Below are positions 61,100 through 64,000 of a stretch of 64,000 nt of DNA, in pieces (position 1 is the stretch's first letter; each line of letters begins with the position of its first letter). A model generated the notes under the pieces. The model saw only the letters and a program-made list of their open reading frames with translations. It ran no database searches and was not told the origin of the DNA. The stretch covers positions 5,580,001 through 5,644,000 of the forward strand of contig NZ_AP022598.1 of NCBI RefSeq assembly GCF_010725485.1, read 5' to 3'. The stretch comes from Mycolicibacterium parafortuitum (lineage in GTDB: Bacteria; Actinomycetota; Actinomycetes; Mycobacteriales; Mycobacteriaceae). The position numbers were made by a program, and so were the translations under genes.

Positions 61100-61912
61100 G
61101 TGGGACTGACCGCTTCGCTGACCCGTGTCGGACGCCCCGCAGTGGCTCTGGCTTTCGCACTGTCGTATATCTCGACGGCAATTGCCCCGAATGCCGTTGC
61201 GCAACCACCGAACCCACCCGCGGTACCGCCCGCTCCGGGTCCCGTCGCTGTCGGACCCTCACCCGGTCCCCCGGCGGAGGTTCCGCTGGCGGCTCCCGCA
61301 CCGGCCTGCCCCGATGTCGAGGTGGTGTTCGCCCGCGGCACGACGGAGGCGCCCGGACTCGGGGTGATGGGCCAGCAGTTCGTCGACGACCTGCAGTCCA
61401 AGCTCGCCGGTAAGTCGGTACGGGTCTATCCGGTCGACTATCCGGCCAGCCCCGATTTCCCGACCGCCGTCGCGGGCATCGCCGATGCGAGCACCCGCGT
61501 GCAGCAGACCGCGATGAACTGCCCGGACACCAAGCTGGTGCTCGGCGGCTACTCCCAGGGCGCGGCCGTGATGGGTTTTGTGACAACGGAATTGATTCCC
61601 GACGGAGTGTCGGCGTCCGAGGTGCCCGCACCGATGCCCGCCGACATCGCCGACCATGTCGCCGCGGTGACACTGCTCGGAACCCCGTCGGCACGGTTCA
61701 TGGACGTGATCCAGCAACCTCCGGTGACGATCGGCGAGTTGTACCGGCCCAAGACACTCGACCTGTGCGTGCCGAACGACTTCGTCTGCTCCCCCGGCAA
61801 CGACCTCGGCGCCCACGCCCGCTACATCTCCGACGGGCTGGTGCTGCAGGCCGCCGACTTCGCCGCGGCTCAGGTGGCGGCGGCCCCTGCCGAGGAGGAC
61901 ACCGAGAGCTGA
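61100..61912 (+). CDS. Secreted cutinase-family (CFP21/Culp-like) esterase
   Basis: 270 residues. Signal peptide about 1-34 (cleavage near AVA), a Pro-rich linker (about 36-68), then the alpha/beta-hydrolase core: ACPDVEVVFARGTTEAPGLG, nucleophile Ser152 in GGYSQGAAV, catalytic Asp in DLCVPNDFVCSPG and His in LGAHARY. Cys pairs as in the family. Mycobacterial Culp proteins are lipases or esterases, often cell-wall linked. GTG start at 61100. Confidence 0.88.
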   Translation: MGLTASLTRVGRPAVALAFALSYISTAIAPNAVAQPPNPPAVPPAPGPVAVGPSPGPPAEVPLAAPAPACPDVEVVFARGTTEAPGLGVMGQQFVDDLQSKLAGKSVRVYPVDYPASPDFPTAVAGIADASTRVQQTAMNCPDTKLVLGGYSQGAAVMGFVTTELIPDGVSASEVPAPMPADIADHVAAVTLLGTPSARFMDVIQQPPVTIGELYRPKTLDLCVPNDFVCSPGNDLGAHARYISDGLVLQAADFAAAQVAAAPAEEDTES

Positions 61913-61922
61913 CCGGGCCGGC

Positions 61923-62531
61923 TCAGCCGATCGGCGGCGGCGTCGCCGCGGGCCCGAGCAGATCGGCGGCGGAGTTCGACGACGTCCGCCGCCACCGCCC
62001 GTAGAGCCGCAGCTCGCGCAGCGATGTCGCACCCGGCACCCACCCCCGCCGTGCGGCGAACCGCGCCACGGTGCGTAGGTAGCGATACGTCTCGGAGTAC
62101 CAACGCCATTCGTACAGCCGGTCCGCCGACAGCACCCGCGCCAGTGCCTCGGATTCCACGCCCTGCAGATACGGCCGCACCCACGTCACCATCACCCAGG
62201 CCCGCTCGGCGGTGGCGGGCAGCGTCCACTCCAGGGCGGGGTCACCGGCGGTCATCGTGTGCCGCACCTCGGGTTGCGCCACAACGGATTCCGGCGACCC
62301 GAGCAGTTGCAGGGTGACGTTGTGGAAGATCCCGGGGCCGCCGACCTCGAACCGGATGCGGTGGCCGCCGTCGGCGAGTGCGTCGGCGCTGAACGCGACC
62401 AGCCCACCGACGGCGACGTAGCGGTGGAACACCCACTCGCTTCCCAGCGCGACGAGGTGGCGCACCGCGAGCAACACCGTGAACGTCGCGATCGTCACCG
62501 CGACGACGCTCCAAATCAGATCCACCCGCAC
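61923..62531 (-). CDS. Membrane-anchored protein of unknown function
   Basis: 202 residues. One N-terminal membrane segment (about 6-28), then a soluble part rich in Trp and Tyr (WVMVTWVRPY, LYEWRWYSETYRYLRTVARF), basic towards the C-terminus. No family recognised. ATG at 62531. Follows the DUF2252 gene by 53 bases on the same strand, so it may be cotranscribed; converges on the cutinase gene (10 bases). Confidence 0.7.
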   Translation of the reverse strand: MRVDLIWSVVAVTIATFTVLLAVRHLVALGSEWVFHRYVAVGGLVAFSADALADGGHRIRFEVGGPGIFHNVTLQLLGSPESVVAQPEVRHTMTAGDPALEWTLPATAERAWVMVTWVRPYLQGVESEALARVLSADRLYEWRWYSETYRYLRTVARFAARRGWVPGATSLRELRLYGRWRRTSSNSAADLLGPAATPPPIG

Positions 62532-62584
62532 AGACTGCCAGATACCGCCCCGGCATTCGGCGCCGAAAGCATCCGGAGCAGCGG

Positions 62585-64000
62585 CTACGCCCCGCGCTCG
62601 ACCGGCAACCTGCCGCGCTCGACCGCGGCGACCAGCGCGGCGTGGTCGGCTTCGGTCTGATCGGCATAGCGGCGGGCGAACTTGCTGAACGCGTCGTCCA
62701 CCTTCTCGGAGCGGCCCAGGTATCCGGCGATCATCGACGCACCGCTGGTGCGGGCATGCCCCTTGGCGAGCAACTGGCCGACGACACCGGTGTAGTCGAT
62801 CAACGCCTTCGGGTCCATCGCGTCCAACGGGATCGTGCCCTTCATATTGCGGAACTGCCGCACGTAGAACTGCAACCCGTTGACCGTCGTCCAGCCCAGC
62901 AGCGGATCACTGACCGTCTGCAGCGCCTGCTGGTACTCGACCACCCGCTGGCCCTGGTGGGCGTGCCAGGCGGATTCGCCGTGCACGTAGCGGGCCAGCA
63001 CCGAGCGGCGGGCCTGCTTGAGTTGCAGGAACACCACATCCTCGGGCGAGGAGCCTTCCAGCAGAGCCACATACGCGCGCAGGCCCACGCTGCCGACCCC
63101 GACCACCTTGTGCGCGACGTCGAGCAGGGTGTAGCCGCCGAGCACGCGTCGCCAGTGTGAGGCGAGCGTCGGCAGATATGCGTCGAGCGCCTCGGACAGC
63201 GCCTCGGCCTCGTCACCCGGTAACCGGGTGATCAGTGGCGGCTCCTCGACGATCCGGCGGACCCCGTCGACCTCCTCGGTGAAACGCGGCAGTGCGCGGT
63301 CACTGGTGCGGTTGCGGGCGCGCGCCGCCGACCGCCGCACCTCGTCGGCCAGCGGACCGGCCGTCTCCCCGGCGAGGCGGTCCACGTCCAGGCGGGTGAA
63401 CGACCGGGAGAACAACGGCTCCTCAGCCAGCCGGCGGATCTCGGCGCGGTAGGCGGAGGTGCACGAGCGCACCGCCTCCTCGCAGTCCTGCTCGGACGCG
63501 CCGTTGTGACGGCCGGCGACCCAGATGCTGGCGACCAGTCGGCGCAGATCCCACTCCCAGCAGCCGGGGTGGGCCTCGTCGAAGTCGTTCAGGTCGATCA
63601 CCAGGTCGCGTTCAGGGGACGCGTAGAACCCGAAGTTGCCCAGGTGCGAGTCACCACAGACGACCGGCATGATCCCGGTGGACGGCAGCCGGGCCACGTC
63701 GTCGGCCATCACCACCGCTGTGCCGCGCAGAAAACCATACGGCGAGGCGATCATCCGGCCCACCCGCACCGGGATCAGCCAGTCCAGCCGTCCGCGGTGG
63801 TTGGCCTCGATGAGCCGGATCGGGTCCGGTCGGTCCGGCGGCGGGGTCCAGTCGGCCAGCGAGCGCCGCGGTACGCGCTTGCGCAGGCTCTTGCCCAGTG
63901 CGTAGCGCTCGGCGCGGGTGACCGGCCGCCGGCGTAGCGAGTGGTAGGCCGAGCTGTCCGTCTCGGCCAGGACGGTATGTCGGATCGGTTCGTGACCCGG
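62585..64000 (-). CDS. DUF2252 family protein, 5' end beyond the window
   Basis: 471 codons visible, open to the right edge with no in-frame ATG, GTG or TTG before the GTG at 63769, so the true start lies outside. Kinase-like-fold features: VVCGDSHLGNFGFY resembles the HGDxHxGN catalytic loop and VIDLNDFDEAHPG the metal-binding Asp; later ALLEGSSPEDVVFLQLKQARRS and GQRVVEYQQALQTVSDPLLG are DUF2252 blocks. The biochemical role of DUF2252 proteins is not known to me. Confidence 0.85.
   Translation of the reverse strand, partial: PGHEPIRHTVLAETDSSAYHSLRRRPVTRAERYALGKSLRKRVPRRSLADWTPPPDRPDPIRLIEANHRGRLDWLIPVRVGRMIASPYGFLRGTAVVMADDVARLPSTGIMPVVCGDSHLGNFGFYASPERDLVIDLNDFDEAHPGCWEWDLRRLVASIWVAGRHNGASEQDCEEAVRSCTSAYRAEIRRLAEEPLFSRSFTRLDVDRLAGETAGPLADEVRRSAARARNRTSDRALPRFTEEVDGVRRIVEEPPLITRLPGDEAEALSEALDAYLPTLASHWRRVLGGYTLLDVAHKVVGVGSVGLRAYVALLEGSSPEDVVFLQLKQARRSVLARYVHGESAWHAHQGQRVVEYQQALQTVSDPLLGWTTVNGLQFYVRQFRNMKGTIPLDAMDPKALIDYTGVVGQLLAKGHARTSGASMIAGYLGRSEKVDDAFSKFARRYADQTEADHAALVAAVERGRLPVERGA

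Noticed and set aside
60680..61401. Leftward frames opposite the bicupin-cutinase gap and the cutinase N-terminus
   Set aside because: They overlap the well-supported cutinase signal peptide and Pro-rich linker antisense, and have no ribosome site or recognisable motif.
1..64000. Mobile elements, CRISPR arrays, tRNA or rRNA genes
   Set aside because: No transposase-like or integrase-like protein, no regularly spaced repeats and no tRNA-like or rRNA-like segment was seen. The short repeats found are operators or hairpins.

Overview
The window is high-GC actinobacterial DNA. The most likely host is a fast-growing Mycobacteriaceae species (Mycolicibacterium-like). The signs are a complete yrbE-mce operon with a Mam-type accessory protein, many FadE/FadD/crotonase/CaiB-type lipid genes, LmeA-like and cutinase-family exported proteins, a stand-alone LigD-type polymerase, and several genes that look leaderless. 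I see no tRNA, rRNA, insertion sequence, prophage or CRISPR array. Both window edges cut through genes.

Region 1 (1-16.4 kb) is acyl-CoA metabolism. A leftward operon encodes P450, MaoC-type hydratase, crotonase, APH-fold kinase and a two-domain FadE that runs off the left edge. It diverges from a rightward crotonase gene followed by a GntR/FadR regulator that has been duplicated inside one polypeptide. Then come an AMP-forming acyl-CoA ligase, an SDR flanked by two related hairpin elements, an unrecognised acyl-metabolism-associated protein with a CaiB/BaiF CoA-transferase, and a FadR-type regulator diverging from an aldehyde dehydrogenase and a small secreted protein.

Region 2 (16.4-30.3 kb) is one long leftward transcription unit of 13 genes: FadE, amidohydrolase, small coiled-coil protein, yrbEA, yrbEB, mceA to mceF, a Mam membrane protein and a secreted RsiV/DUF3298-like protein. 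Most junctions overlap. A second FadE diverges from it. The two FadEs are the split equivalents of the two halves of the fused FadE at the left edge. An importer and catabolic enzymes for one unknown lipid-like substrate is the simplest reading.

Region 3 (30.3-43.1 kb) holds a TAXI-type TRAP transporter, a leaderless LigD-type polymerase, and a leftward four-gene signalling operon: PAS-ANTAR protein, STAS protein, a 1387-residue hybrid (sensor kinase, receiver, PP2C phosphatase and anti-sigma kinase in one chain), and another STAS protein. A DUF4242 protein and a large leaderless LuxR-type ATPase regulator follow.

Region 4 (43.2-49.7 kb) has a methyltransferase, an amino-acid permease, a TetR repressor with two clear operator dyads in front of an epimerase-like gene, a limonene-monooxygenase-like LLM flavoprotein, an APH-family protein that has lost both catalytic aspartates, and an NTF2-like protein.

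Region 5 (49.7-64 kb) has a fused indolepyruvate:ferredoxin oxidoreductase-like enzyme with a divergent AsnC regulator, an LmeA-like protein, and a TetR repressor. This repressor diverges, across three operator-like repeats, from a translationally coupled aromatic meta-cleavage operon (VOC extradiol dioxygenase, FAH-family enzyme, MhpA-like hydroxylase) followed by a thioesterase. Then come a bicupin, a cutinase-family protein, a membrane-anchored unknown and a DUF2252 protein truncated by the right edge.
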